A DNA stretch of 64,000 nucleotides from Ganoderma boninense (Eukaryota; Basidiomycota; Agaricomycetes; Polyporales; Polyporaceae), in NCBI GenBank assembly GCA_002900995.3, contig CM035307.1, positions 2,418,001 to 2,482,000 of the forward strand, read 5' to 3'. Below are positions 1 to 11,231 of this stretch, piece by piece. A model generated the notes under the pieces. The model saw only the letters and a list, made by a program, of their open reading frames with translations, did not search any database and was not told the DNA's origin. How positions within the stretch are numbered: position 1 is the stretch's first letter; every line of letters starts with the position of its first letter. Position numbers and translations under genes: made by a program.

Positions 1-1
1 T

Positions 2-439
2 TGGAAGGAGGAACGGGCCGTGCCCAGCTCCACCCAGTCGCTCGGCCGACGTTCGTCTGCCTACTTCCCCAATGTGAACGCGGAAGTGCTCGGGGAGACG
101 TTCGACAGCGTTGCGGGCCAGATCAGGCGCGTCACGAGCCGCGGTACTTTTTCCCCCTTGGCACTTGGGCCGCAGGCCGCCGCGGCGGATGCGGAGGAGA
201 CGGCGAAGGACGAGGAGACTTGCGAGGAGGCGGACCGCTCGGTGGCCGTTCGACAGGAGGGATCTGTGGCAGACCCGTTTGGCGGCAAGCACGCGGGCAT
301 CGTCGGGTTCGCGATCGAGGCTTGGCTGTGGCTCCAGTTCATCGTCGTTGTCGCGCTCTTCTTGTGGGCGATGGCGAGGCGGGGGCCTAAGGTCGTCCTG
401 GAGGCGGAGCGGCGCAACGCACAGAGATCTGCAAGGTGA
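2..439 (+). CDS. C-terminal part of an unknown single-pass membrane protein (partial)
   Basis: Frame 2 is open from the window edge to a TGA at 437-439, so this is the 3' end of a gene that begins to the left. The visible 145 or so residues contain a Ser/Arg-rich stretch, an acidic Glu/Asp-rich stretch, and near the end one hydrophobic segment (GFAIEAWLWLQFIVVVALFLW) followed at once by Arg/Lys residues, as expected for a membrane anchor with a short cytosolic tail. I do not recognise the family. It converges on the large minus-strand gene ending at 924. The 484 bp between them (440-923) hold no gene I can see. Frame and stop are reasonably sure; the function is unknown. Confidence 0.6.
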   Translation, partial: WKEERAVPSSTQSLGRRSSAYFPNVNAEVLGETFDSVAGQIRRVTSRGTFSPLALGPQAAAADAEETAKDEETCEEADRSVAVRQEGSVADPFGGKHAGIVGFAIEAWLWLQFIVVVALFLWAMARRGPKVVLEAERRNAQRSAR

Positions 440-1211
440 TCGGGTTTAGAAGACGTGCGCTGGTGTAGTTGATCAGGTCTTATGGACAATGTTTGTTCTT
501 GTTCATTTGATAGCCAAATGACACCCCGAACTCCTTCGCAAAGCACTGTGACATAAGGTATCGTTTGCGTCGTCGACGTTTAATTCGTACATTATACTAT
601 ATAACACTTTTGTTTGTATTGTGCCTTCTCACCTCTGTACACTGCACACTTAGCATCAACATGTATACGTTACCCTAATATTATATCTCAGCCTGTGGAC
701 TTATGAGATTTCGGTTAGGGAGTACGGATGGAAGCCGTCCTCATTCAACCTAGTTTGTCTATTGATATTCAAGGTCTCCGAGCTGTGCATAAGTAAAGCT
801 TCGAATGAGAAATGATAGTGGGATTTGACATTCATAGTCAACAAATTCGTACATGCTTGTAGAGGAGAGAATGATGCTAGCGAGAACGCTCTAAAAGAGT
901 ACCTCAGCCTTTGCCTCCGTGCTTCATCCACGGAAAAGGGCACCCCTGGGTTTTGCCAGGGAATCCGCAATTCCAAGGAAGGTCTCAGCGAGCCGAACCT
1001 ATAGCACTCAGGTCAGAACGAATTCTCCTAATCGGACGACGACGAGCCCGTACCGTGTCTAGAGCGTGATGATAGGAGGACGGCACTCGAGCATGCGGAT
1101 TCAACGGGTCTGGAGGAACTCTATTCTCGACATCTCGAGCGATCTGGGCCATTCTTTGCAGGCTATTGGGGCTCGGACCAAATGAAACAGCATGGAAAGA
1201 GACGGGTTTCC

Positions 1212-1288
1212 TTTGGGGAAGTCAGCATAGTTGTTGTGGAGGAGATTTGGGGAAGTCAGCATAGTTGTTGTGGAGGAGATTTGGGGAA
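1212..1288 (+). repeat. 34-bp tandem duplication inside an intron
   Basis: Two exact copies of a 34-bp unit starting TTTGGGGAAGTCAGCATAG lie at 1212-1245 and 1246-1279, followed by nine bases of a third copy. On the minus strand they lie in the intron between the vWA exon ending RRSIALG and the next exon starting KPVSFHAVSFG. The acceptor is just outside the repeat, so the duplication lengthens the intron without changing the coding frame. Confidence 0.85.
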
Positions 1289-2562
1289 TACTCACCCGAG
1301 AGCAATGGAGCGCCTGCAAAGATTTTGCATGGTCTCGTCGGCGATCACACATTCGCCATCAGAAAGGAAAATTATGACGGGTGTGCTATGACAGTCCAAC
1401 TAAGCAGTGTGTATGGCTCAGTATCAAACACGGGATGCTCACCGCTCAGTACTCCAATGCCCCTCTAGACAACTTTGGGCTGTCTCAATAGCCAACGTGA
1501 AGTTCGTTCCGCCGTCCGCTCGGTAGTGCAAAACAGTGTTCAACAATTGTGTTGGTGTACTGGTGAAGTCATGCGTGATTGCGTTGCTGATTGCATGGTC
1601 AAACAGGATAACTGAGTATGCGTCTCTCCTCGCGGCTCCACCGTTGACCGTTACAGCGCGATGTCTCGCTTCCCAAAACCCGTGCAGTGAAGAATACACC
1701 GCACCAAGCCTATTGTTGTGGCTTCCACGGATGAGCTGTGTCGTTGGCGTGTTGTCGAGAGGGCGACGATCAGGATAACTCATAGAACCAGATCTGCAAA
1801 GGTTCGGTTGACGTTTCAATAACGCGGCTAGTAGCTATATTACCTGTCAATTGCAAAGATACTGGTTGAAGAAACCTTCAGCCCGACATTGCAAGGGAAG
1901 GAACCAAACGGCACTTACACATGGAACGCTTGGCGGAGTACTGCTGGATTTCTGCATTCGAAGGCATGACCATCATTAGACACGTATCCTAGGCCATTAG
2001 CCGGCACTTGGTCGAGAGGTTGGCGACGGTGAAGGATCGGAAGTACGCAATAGGACGGCTGAGCTCCAGGATGAGTTGCACGATCATGTTCCGGCCCTTG
2101 GAGGCGGTAAGAATGACGATGCTTGTGCTTAGATAGAGAATTATCTCACCGTTACACATTCTATCACTGCGGTGGGACGCTTATTTAGTGAATTTGGGCT
2201 TAAACAGTTTCGCCACTTACCATTTTGCGAAGTTGGCTTGATCTTCTTGAGAGTACGGGTCTAATCGAGCCGTGTGTAGCAATACGAAGAAAATCATCAT
2301 TTCGAAATCATACCTTTGAAACCTGAATGACAGACAAGGTGAGCGAACTGCTCAAGGACGGATATGAGGGGGGATGGAAACCTGTTCGCCTCCAGTACAG
2401 GCCATGCGTGATCCAATCCTTGGGCCTCCTCGGGTTGGGCTGCATAGGCGCAACAATGTGTTCGTACTCGGGACCGCCACAATTGCGATCATCCGTGCGG
2501 CACCAATCAATGTGCGCGTGGCGTCCCATGGACCGACAGTACATTGAGCAGAGCATAGGCAT

Positions 2563-3858
2563 CAGGGAAAACCTCCCCTGCTAATTAGATATATTTATAT
2601 GTAATGAGAGCGATTAGTTCATTAGTCTAAACTGCTAGGTCCATTTATAATTATTGTTTTAGACGCCCATTATTTCGCAGTTATTCCTTCATTATCATCC
2701 AGGCTGGGCGTGTTTTAGGCAGCACACAGACAGAAAATATTGAACACAGAACATATATTGCTCTAGCATTAAGTACAGTGTAACGAGCTACATACAGTGT
2801 TTGTAAACGAAAGCCTGTCAAGCCACAAGTTAGAAGAACGTGAATAGGAAACGTTCACATGCTCTGTCCGGGAAACGGCAGATCGCTAATCCAAGCCCAA
2901 CACGCGCGCCATGTAAGTAATGGAGGACGAGGCTGATAAGAGGGCCATTGTCTGGTCGTGCCACGCTCGTCCATCCTACTGGGCGGAGAAGAACAAGGTA
3001 ATCGGCGCGGACCAGGTGCCGAGGTCCGAACACCCCCTGGGCCACCGTCAGGTTGTAAGGACCCAAGACGCACCGAGATGGTAGTCCACGATATCCATAC
3101 ACTGGTGAAGTAGGGAAAAAGTGGGTGCTTACCTTGTGATAAGCTCCATCGCACGCGCTATGTGTATGCTGTGGTGCTTAAAAATTAACGAGACAGCAGC
3201 ATTTACCCCAGGCCGCTGCAACGGCTAACGGAAGGGGGGCAAGAGATGACGTACCAGTGCATCCAAATGCCTTCATACGTGACGACGTCGGGGGGCACAG
3301 CCAGGCATTGCCCTACTGAGGGAACTGGGGGGATCTGAACAAAACTCACCTTTGAAGGCGTGGAAAGGCCATATACCGCCGGACGAGGACCAGCAAAAGA
3401 ATGCCCTCTGACAGTAATACATACATTTGCGGTCCGAACGAAGTGAACTTGAGACAAGCATATGTCGCCAGAACAGATCCTAGGGCGGAAAACGGCAAGC
3501 AGACGTGAGGCAGGAAGAGACAAGGCGACGGGGAACTTGGAAGGGGAAAAAAATGACCGCCGACCTTTGCGCTGGCGGCTGTGGAGATCACGTGCTTAGT
3601 TCAGGGCCGGTAGGCAAGGACTTGCGCGTTGGAGTCGAGCTGTTGGTCCTCTCCTCACAGCGTCGATGATAGCTTTGGCGGGAATGATACTCATTCATTG
3701 TGCATCATACGGGGTACTAGACCCCCGAAGGCTCTAATATCGTGAGTTCATCATCAACCGATTGGATTATTGCTATTATACCTGTGAGCACCGTATTATC
3801 TGATGATTAGTGAGGACCTCGCTAATTTAGAACTAATTAGCAGGGGGGGTTTTTCCTG
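2563..3858. mobile_element. hAT-like non-autonomous element inserted in an exon
   Basis: The ends are 26-bp inverted repeats. The left end at 2563-2588 starts CAGGGAAAACCTCCCCTG, and its complement is at 3833-3858, matching at 24 of 26 positions. Both ends begin CAGG, as many hAT elements do. The eight bases on either side (ATAGGCAT and ATGGGCGC) match at five positions and differ by three transitions, which fits an aged 8-bp target duplication. Removing the element and one copy joins the two halves of the interrupted exon in frame (GAP to MLC). Short related motifs (TTAGT, TAGGTCC) recur just inside both ends. The 1.3 kb interior has no transposase that I recognise, so it would need an enzyme from elsewhere. 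Confidence 0.75.
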
Positions 3859-4009
3859 ATGGGCGCGCCATCATCATTCATCCCGAATTTGCGCCCGCCA
3901 ACCTCGAGCACAGTGAGCTCCCCGCCGTCGATTGCCCACTTGGTCTTCGACATAGAACCATGGCTAGTATCATGCTCTTGTTGTGGATGACCTGAAAGGA
4001 GAAACTATT

Positions 4010-4920
4010 CAGTGACAGCGTCAGGAAAACCAGCTTTTGCCAATGTGTAATAATATGTACTATTATAATACCTTATTCTAATAAAGTACTAATGCTATCT
4101 ATCTGAGAGCTACTACAAAAGAGACCTATCTATATTATACAAACTAGAACTACTGCATCTAACCCAATCTATTGTAGTGCTATTTAGTGCTACTAGTTGC
4201 TACTACAGTATACTAATATTATTATACATGGTCAATCTTAATTGAATGCCTCAGATATAAGCCCAATCAATCTATTTTACTAGCCAAGACTAGACAGCCT
4301 CAACAAAGTCTAAATAAAAATCCTAAGTATCAATGTAACAGCAACTTGAATAGATACTTGTAGTCTAATCAATGTACATAAGTATATATGTCACATACAC
4401 TATATAAGCCTATAACATAGAATGGGCACAAGATATATTGATGTTGAAGTTGACCTACATCTCTCAATTTTTCCCAAGTCCAGCAGCAGGGGGTACATAT
4501 AGCCTATACCACCTTGCCTAGTATAAGCCCTTGTGGTGTAGTGGGCTAAGCTGTCTGCACAGCTTAGTGCTGTGCCGGAAAAGCAAGAGGCTGAGGGTTC
4601 AATCCTGGCTGGTGGCAGTAATAAATGTTTTATTAAAATTTCCAGCTTTTGCAGTATGCTTGTCTTTGAGTATGGCATGCTTATACTGTGTTTAAAGCTT
4701 TAGAAAACCAGTCTAGACAATGTTCAGTCTTATTCATATGTCTACCGCATGCTACTGTAGTGCTACTTTGCACTATTTAGTGCTATTGTGGAACTACTCT
4801 TTCTGGGGACCTCTCAAATATTACCTAACATGTTACTACTATTCTAATAGTCTAATATTTTCTAATTATACCTTTTCATATCTCATTGGCAAAGGCTGGT
4901 TTTCCAGATGGGCCAAACTG
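4010..4920. mobile_element. AT-rich inverted-repeat (MITE-like) element
   Basis: A 22-bp inverted repeat bounds this segment: GGAAAACCAGCTTTTGCCAA and two more bases at 4024-4045, and its complement at 4884-4905 with one mismatch. Weaker pairing extends outward to about 4019 and 4910. The interior is far richer in A+T than its surroundings and full of short TA-rich runs. No transposase was seen. Exact ends and a target duplication are unclear: CAG..CTG ends would be 4010 and 4920, but the flanks there do not match. It also contains a tRNA-like segment at 4530-4616. It lies between the exon ending CGMVCDV and the exon with HDTSHGSMS of the VLIG-type gene. Confidence 0.65.
4530..4616 (+). other. 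tRNA-derived SINE-like sequence or tRNA relic
   Basis: A polymerase III A box (TGGTGTAGTGG, 4534-4544) and a B box (GGTTCAATCC, 4596-4605) stand at tRNA-like spacing. The T-arm stem pairs poorly, the acceptor ends do not pair well and no clear anticodon arm forms. The middle instead holds a hairpin (AAGCTGT..ACAGCTT). This fits the head of a tRNA-derived SINE or a decayed tRNA better than a working tRNA gene. It lies inside the inverted-repeat element, so it may be a nested insertion or part of it. Confidence 0.5.
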
Positions 4921-4948
4921 CACGGCTGAAAGAGCCATGAGCATATAC

Positions 4949-7900
4949 TTAATGGAGTAAAAAAACATCACAGACCATCCCACATTCATGAATGGACGCA
5001 GAACACATGTGATCTCCATCTTCGTGATTAACCATCTAAGCAGTTAAGAATTTATTGACTAGCCACCATACTCATTCAAACTGATAGACGTACCTTGATA
5101 CAGGCCTCCTGGCAACCCTTCTTTCCAGCTAGATGGCAACGTTTCCCGCATAAATGCGCAGTGACGTCACATCTGAAGATCATGAGCTGGACCCTAACAT
5201 GTGCATAAAATGATGGGAATCACGTACAGATGACTTCCAGGATGCCCAGCACTGTCACAACTGGGATTCAACACGATTGACAAAATGAAAGGAATGCAGA
5301 AAACATACGGTAACCCACAAGGTTCAGCATTGCTATGCTCAGCACCTTCAAACTGACACACCCGGACGCAGCGATGATCAGTTCGGCAAGAGTGGGAACC
5401 CTCATGGTGGTAACTGAGGATGCAGCCAAGATTGCAGAGGCCGCACTGGGCCCCACATAAGCGGATGCTAGCCTTCAGGTCGATGACAGCGGAATTGAAC
5501 GTGCGGAACAGTTGTTGCACTTCTGACTGGTCCGACCCAAACTTCGCCGTGTTGATGCTGACCCAAGCTCGCACATGCTCCACCCGAGTGTCAACTGTAC
5601 CATCCAGAAAGGTCTGCAATTCCCGTTTCCAGTCAGCGTCAGCTTGAGAGAAACGATCACTGTAGGTTTTGCAGGATTGACAAAGCATTTCGAGAGCAAC
5701 ATCACAGCTTGCGGGTTGTCCCTGGGGACCTGTCTCGCCCAAGTAAAACCGTGCACGTGTGTCGTGGATGTCGATGACAGATGCTGTATCAAAGTCCTAT
5801 CAATTGATATCGCGACAGTGGTTAGATCAGCCGCAATGGCAAAAAAACCTTGTTGTCTACATACCATGAGTGGTTCATAGTCGGGTATGATCTCAGCAGC
5901 ACCGAAAGCCATGGCTTTGGGCAGGAGAGAAAGAAGTAAATGAACACGATGAGCTGCAAGGGTCTCTGTTGTAAAAGAAAAATCAGATCCCAAAGAACCG
6001 TCACACACTGGGCGACAACGTACGCGACATTGCTCCCCAGTCATTGATCTATGCAATAGATCAGTTTGGAGGTTTGCAGAAGTGAAATACATTTCTTCTA
6101 CCTTGAGTTTTGCCATGAGCGTCTTCATTGTCTGCAAGAAGATCGCTCCTCCTTGATGGGTGACTGTTTGCTCGTCCAAGCTCTTCTTGATAGCCTTGAA
6201 CAGAGTATAGAACTGCCTCGACCCCAGCAGAGGCCAAGGGACGATATCCACGCGATCCCGATAAAGTCGTGAGATGAAATTCATCGCTTGCTCAGCTTGG
6301 ACTATCTGCTGAAACTTGAGGTGGAACCTAGAATTGAACTGTGTCAATCTTTTGTGGCGTAGGAGGCGGCACAAAATCCACCCTTACTCTTTTTTGATGT
6401 CATTTGTATCATGCGGCGCCACATCCTAGTGTAAAATCACAATCAGTCAGGAATAGTCCAGCTCGTTTAGGTTGAAGCTAGTGATCTCAAATTGAGACCG
6501 TCGTACCTTGATAATAATCACGAGGGTCGACTGGAAGAGCATCGGGTTTGCTTCAGGGTCGAGAACAGAAGCAGATGACTGGAATGACTGGAACAATCCG
6601 GTGATGTCCCGAGAGAAGGCGAAGTTGTTGCAGAAAAGGACCTGAAAGGCATTCAGTCACCTGTGGCCTGGATAGACCAAACCAGGTGGGTTACTGACCA
6701 AATTCGAGATTGCGGTGTTGAACAGAACGAGGAGAGAGTCTTCTTGTGCTGACCGTTCTATGCTGTGTACCCCTGTCAAACGATCATTATCGTTGTTAGC
6801 ATGATGAAGTGCACAGGATGGGAAACGAAACTATAATGAACCTTCGAAGTCGAGAGCAACAATGAGGGCCTGGTCAGTTGGCGTGACAGACATCCATACG
6901 CCCTCCGTCGTCCTCATCACAGAGCCGGCGAAAGAAGTATCCACAAGGTGATTGAGAGCGAAACTCTTGCCAACAGACTGCTCACCTATGGTACAGTTTA
7001 TTTCGTCAGAGAAACTCACTCTTTGCATGACCACCTTATCACCCACCCATTGAAGAAACGACCTTTACGGGCTATCCCACTATTAGCCCGGAGACTGGAG
7101 GAGCAATGAAAGGATGCAATCCATACCTTTGTAGCCATGTATGACTGGAAAAGGGACTCGTACCAGCCAAATGAGATACTGTCAACAATCTTTGCCACCT
7201 CGGCACCAAGTAAGGAACGTTCCACTTCCGGAGACCAAACTCCGTCCTTGAGCGGCAGGAAGCGGTTGTCTCTCGTAATTGCGATGTGGATGGGTATTAG
7301 GCATATGAGTTCCACAAGCCATTCGCCAGCGCAGAATGTGGACAGGTCGAGGGGATATCTCCGAAGGAACATGTTGTGGGAAAGGGCATGGACGTGAATG
7401 TTCTTGAGCTCGTCGCCAACGGGCTTGTGGGTGAGACGCTTGAATTCGCTGATGAGCGTAGAGAAGTGCGGCTCGACAGGCGTTGGATCCACGTTGAGAA
7501 CAAAAATCCGTGACTTAGGCTCGCGAAGGGCTGACACCACCGTCTCGCGACGGACTGCAGGTACGACCGGAAACCACGTCCAGAGGTCCATGTGACAGTC
7601 GATGAGGGAATTATGTGAAGTTGCTTGCTCTTTGCGTCCAGTTCTTGGCCCACCCTTCTCCTTGAAGGTAAATGCAGTCATCCTTCGAGTGATCTTGAAT
7701 GAAACCGAGCGAAGCACGGAGTCCGTGAGGTCCACGCCGATTAGGTAGACATTCTCGCGACAGAGTAGCGACGTCACAACACAGTCTCCCAGAGTTGCCT
7801 TTGGCACGTCGACCTTGATGCCTTCTGATGAGCCGAAACTTGTCCAATGGTAGGCTCGCAAGGCAACGACGTCGGAGTCTTCGGCTGGTTCATCAATAGC

Positions 7901-10900
7901 GAAAAAACAGGATCCATCCGGGGTGGAGTGAATAGACGAGGGTCTCTTATGCAACTGAAGGGTAGCAGGGCTAGGACACGTAACATGCACATGCATTAGC
8001 AAACCAGGAAGGCACAAGAGTAAATCCATGCATACCGGAATTGTTGCGTCACAAGTGAGAAAATACGTGCTCGACAAAAGTCATCGACGAAGAGTAGTTC
8101 CTCGACACCATTGACAAATTCCATGTGCGTGATTGTCACACCGTCGGAGTCGTACCAAGGGTTGAGATTGACAGATGTTCCCATGCCTTGTAGAGATGCA
8201 TACGTCTCGTCGAAAATGAATGTGTGCAAATGAAGACGAGAATGCTGCACAATGTCAGCCCTCAACAACGCATCGTACTGGCTATGCAAGACTTACCCCG
8301 GTATTCGACATCCCGCCACAAACTGCCAGTATGCGCTTCGTCTCGTCATATGCGAGCAAGAAGTTCTCCCCGATCTTGTCAGGCTTGAGCTCCTTGAGGG
8401 GACGTTTGCCTTGGAGTGCTGACTGTAGACTCGTGACGGAGGACACATACACTCTCGCCTCGCCAGTGTGGTCCCGCGTGACCAAGAGTAAGCGCGACTG
8501 GGAAAGGCGATGGGCGTAGCTGTATGCCTTCGTAAGAGAAGACCTGCTGTGTACATAGCTTTGATCACTTACGCGATGTATGTGTCGACAGGTAAAGTAA
8601 ACGACATCGATGAATGGGATCGCAATTGGGGATGAGGGATGTGGCTCGTGTCTTCTCGCATACGGTGCGCATCGTCCTGCCGGAGCTCAAGCGGGTGTAG
8701 CGTGTAGCAAACCTCAGGCTCCGTAAACATCTCGTTCACTGTCCTGATCCTATAGGACTTCATTCGGGAGTACGTATCTAAATTGGACGTTGAGCAAGAT
8801 TATACAGAAAATGCACTCAAGGGACGAACAGTACTGTCTGTCTTCTTCCAGAAGCTCAATTGTCGTGGTCATTCTGTTTTACTCAACGAGTCAAAATACA
8901 GACTTTATGTAGCATTGATACTTTGCGTGCTCACCTGGCCTTATCGTTTTCCCAGTTGGACCTCAAAACAGAGAGAATTCCCACTCGCAAGTTCTCCAGA
9001 CGGTTCCTCTCGTTGATCTGACACTCTCGTGTGATTTGCTCCTTGCAGATGTCGCGCTGAATCTTCCGTATCTTTCGGGAGAGGTCCTGCGCTTCCCTCT
9101 TGACATGTGTTGAGAAGTGATTCACGGCAAGTTCGGTGACCTCCGCCCCCGACTCGAGGAGAAGAGGAGAACGACCAACGATATCCGGGAGACGCAGTAA
9201 GAAGTCGCGATCGTCAACGTCGACTACTTCCTCTGGTACATCTACGACACGCGACGAAGAGGATTCCGTGCCGATAGCGAAAGCGACAGCCCTCTTGGAT
9301 GCATCGATCAACCGGCGTACGCCTGATTTCGACGGCTTGTCGAATCCATCCCGGAGCGTAGTCGTGACGAGATCCCTACGTTCATGGTCGGTCAGGGATG
9401 TCTCCGTGCCGAGTAGATATTCCAGGCCGAGAATCCGTTCCTTCAACGTCTTATACCTGTCTGCTGCCACAGCATTGAGCTTTTTGGCATTGGGCGCCTC
9501 GTGGATCAGCCGGGAAACTCCTTGGAACATAACACACAGGTTCTGCAAGTAGTCTGAACGCGGTTTAGCCGGATGTGTGGAAACGGAGAAAGTCCTTCTT
9601 TCTTACCTTGATCAGGGGGCAGAGGCACATCCTTCGGGTCTTTGGGAACACCAGCTGAGTGTATGCCACCTCCCGCGAGCAAACTTCGCAAGCTTGTCAG
9701 ACAACTAACGAAAGTAACGGGGGGGCAGTACGCACGGAAACTTAGTCATGATATATGACATTAACATCTCTGTGATGCTGGCAAGAAGCTGACCGCCATC
9801 CTTGTCGACGCGATCGAGCATCTCATCGAGGTCTTTCTTCAACTTATCCGCTGCCCCTTTTTTGACATTGGAGACTGAAACCCGATATTGACTGATGGCG
9901 TCCTGTACAGAGGGCTTGAAGGGGCATTTCATACTGAACAGGATCTCCAAAGCTTCGGTAGGAAGAGATTCGCTCAAGCGAATAGAGTTCTTTTGCCTTC
10001 CATATAGTCAGTTCGTACGCTATCAGGAAGATGCCAGTATCACGACATACAAGATGTCTTTCAAACGAAACTCGCTGACGGTGTCCGTCTCATGTTTCAC
10101 CTTACGCTGTTCCGCGACATGCTGGGCTGTGATGACGCCTTGCTCCATCTCACCCCTCACGAGACGTGGACGGAACAAGGCGGGAGGTGCTGAAACGCTG
10201 TGCGGTGTATTGCTGGCAGAAAGCAGGTGGTTGCGGATCTGAGAAAAATTAACCCGCTTGCCTCTATCGACTCTCAAGTTGCTCACCTCAAATCCTGGAT
10301 GGGCAGCTACTCCCTCTTCTTGTTCATTCGTCTTCGACACCTCGAACGCGAACAGTCTGCCTGCGTCTCCATCTTCGTCCTCGTCGCTTTCTTGGTCACT
10401 GTCTGCGTCGTTTCGGCGCCAAACAATTGCTTTGGCGTGCTCGTCTGACATCAGACAGACAACCTGGTCGCAGATCTTGGTGAGGTACCTGAGAAGCCTA
10501 GTCGGGTCATGATCTTCCAATGCGTAATACAGGATCCCTCACCGCATAAAGGTAACCCTGTTCTTGCTCACAGATGATACACAGTTGTCATCCCAGGTGG
10601 TGTCCTCTGGCCAGTAGACGACGTGCATGATGTCCTCGCCTCCACGCATGTGCACGTACATGCCTGAACGCAACGTCGGCTGTGTGGGGTCAATTGACGT
10701 GTCCGTGGGCCGAAGCATTGCCAACGCCCTGTGACGGATGAGCGGGCATAAGAGTCATCCGAAGGATGGTGAACTCACGTTTCTTCATCCACGATAGCAT
10801 TGTGATGGAGGAAATCGACGATTGCGGACTTGCTGCCGTACAGTCCGATCGCCCTCACTTGGACGTGATCGAGGGCCGAAAAGTCGACCTTCGTGATCGA

Positions 10901-11231
10901 AGTGTAGGCATTGGGTCGTAAGACGTTGATAAAACGACCAAGGGATTCTTGCTCGATGATAATTTTGTCAACTATTGACACGACAGGTTACATACACAGT
11001 TGCAACGTGAACGTAAGGGGAAGTCTCACCCAAACCACCGCTGCCGCGGTCATATATCAAATCGAGTACTCGATAAAAATCGGGAATGGAAGCTGCGATG
11101 TCAAGATTTGTTGCCTGAGACGGGAATGTTTGGACGCGTGTTCCGTCCTTGGGGTTTCCGTCTCGGTTCTTAGGCTCGGCCCCGGACTCGGATTGATTAT
11201 CCTGAGTGGTTTCATCCGGCGGATGGGTCAT
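4949..11231 (-). CDS. VLIG-type (very large inducible) GTPase with Cys/His-rich zinc-binding repeats; main body
   Basis: A very long gene of many exons starting MTHPPDETTQ at 11231. The first 2 kb encode the family's N-terminal region (FYRVLDLIYDRGSGGL, then DKIIIEQESLGRFINVLRPN). A helical region follows. The GTPase domain has its P loop GEQSVGKS at about 6963-6986, then the G3-like DFEG and QEDSLLVLFNTAISNL. After a long helical tail comes a run of three related Cys/His units at about 5460-4965 (HHEGSHSCRTDHRC, GHPGSHLCDVTAHLC, NHEDGDHMCSASIHEC). This layout is that of fungal proteins carrying the VLIG-type G domain, relatives of vertebrate interferon-induced very large GTPases; a role in defence or stress is inference. 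Coding stops just short of the inverted-repeat element: the last exon reads into a TAA at 4949-4951. It is head-to-head with the RBR ligase gene. Confidence 0.75.

Larger units (their letters stand above)
924..4009 (-). pseudogene. Severed 3' part of the VLIG-type GTPase gene: von Willebrand A domain
   Basis: These exons continue the gene at 4949-11231. Reading the minus strand, an exon at about 3990-3860 encodes QQEHDTSHGSMSKTKWAIDG and is cut by the element at 2563-3858. It resumes at about 2554 with MLCSMYCRSMGRHAHIDWC and then a stretch ending KDWITHGLYWRRTG. Further short exons give DPYSQEDQANFAKC, YVSNDGHAFECRN and RQAFHV, then a vWA domain at about 1860-924. Its MIDAS metal-site motifs are present (DRSGSMS, GGTNF, FLSDGE), and it ends FLGIADSLAKPRGALFRG plus a TGA at 924-926. 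Every exon is open and joins through plausible GT..AG introns; the weakest donor is GTTTCC near 2390. I call it a pseudogene because two elements cut it off from the GTPase half. A separately expressed fragment is possible. Confidence 0.7.

Noticed and set aside
2310..2400. Apparent frameshift after WRRTG in the vWA part of the VLIG-type gene.
   Set aside because: An intron from GTTTCCATC to CATTCAG rejoins TG to FKDPYSQ in frame, so no mutation is needed.
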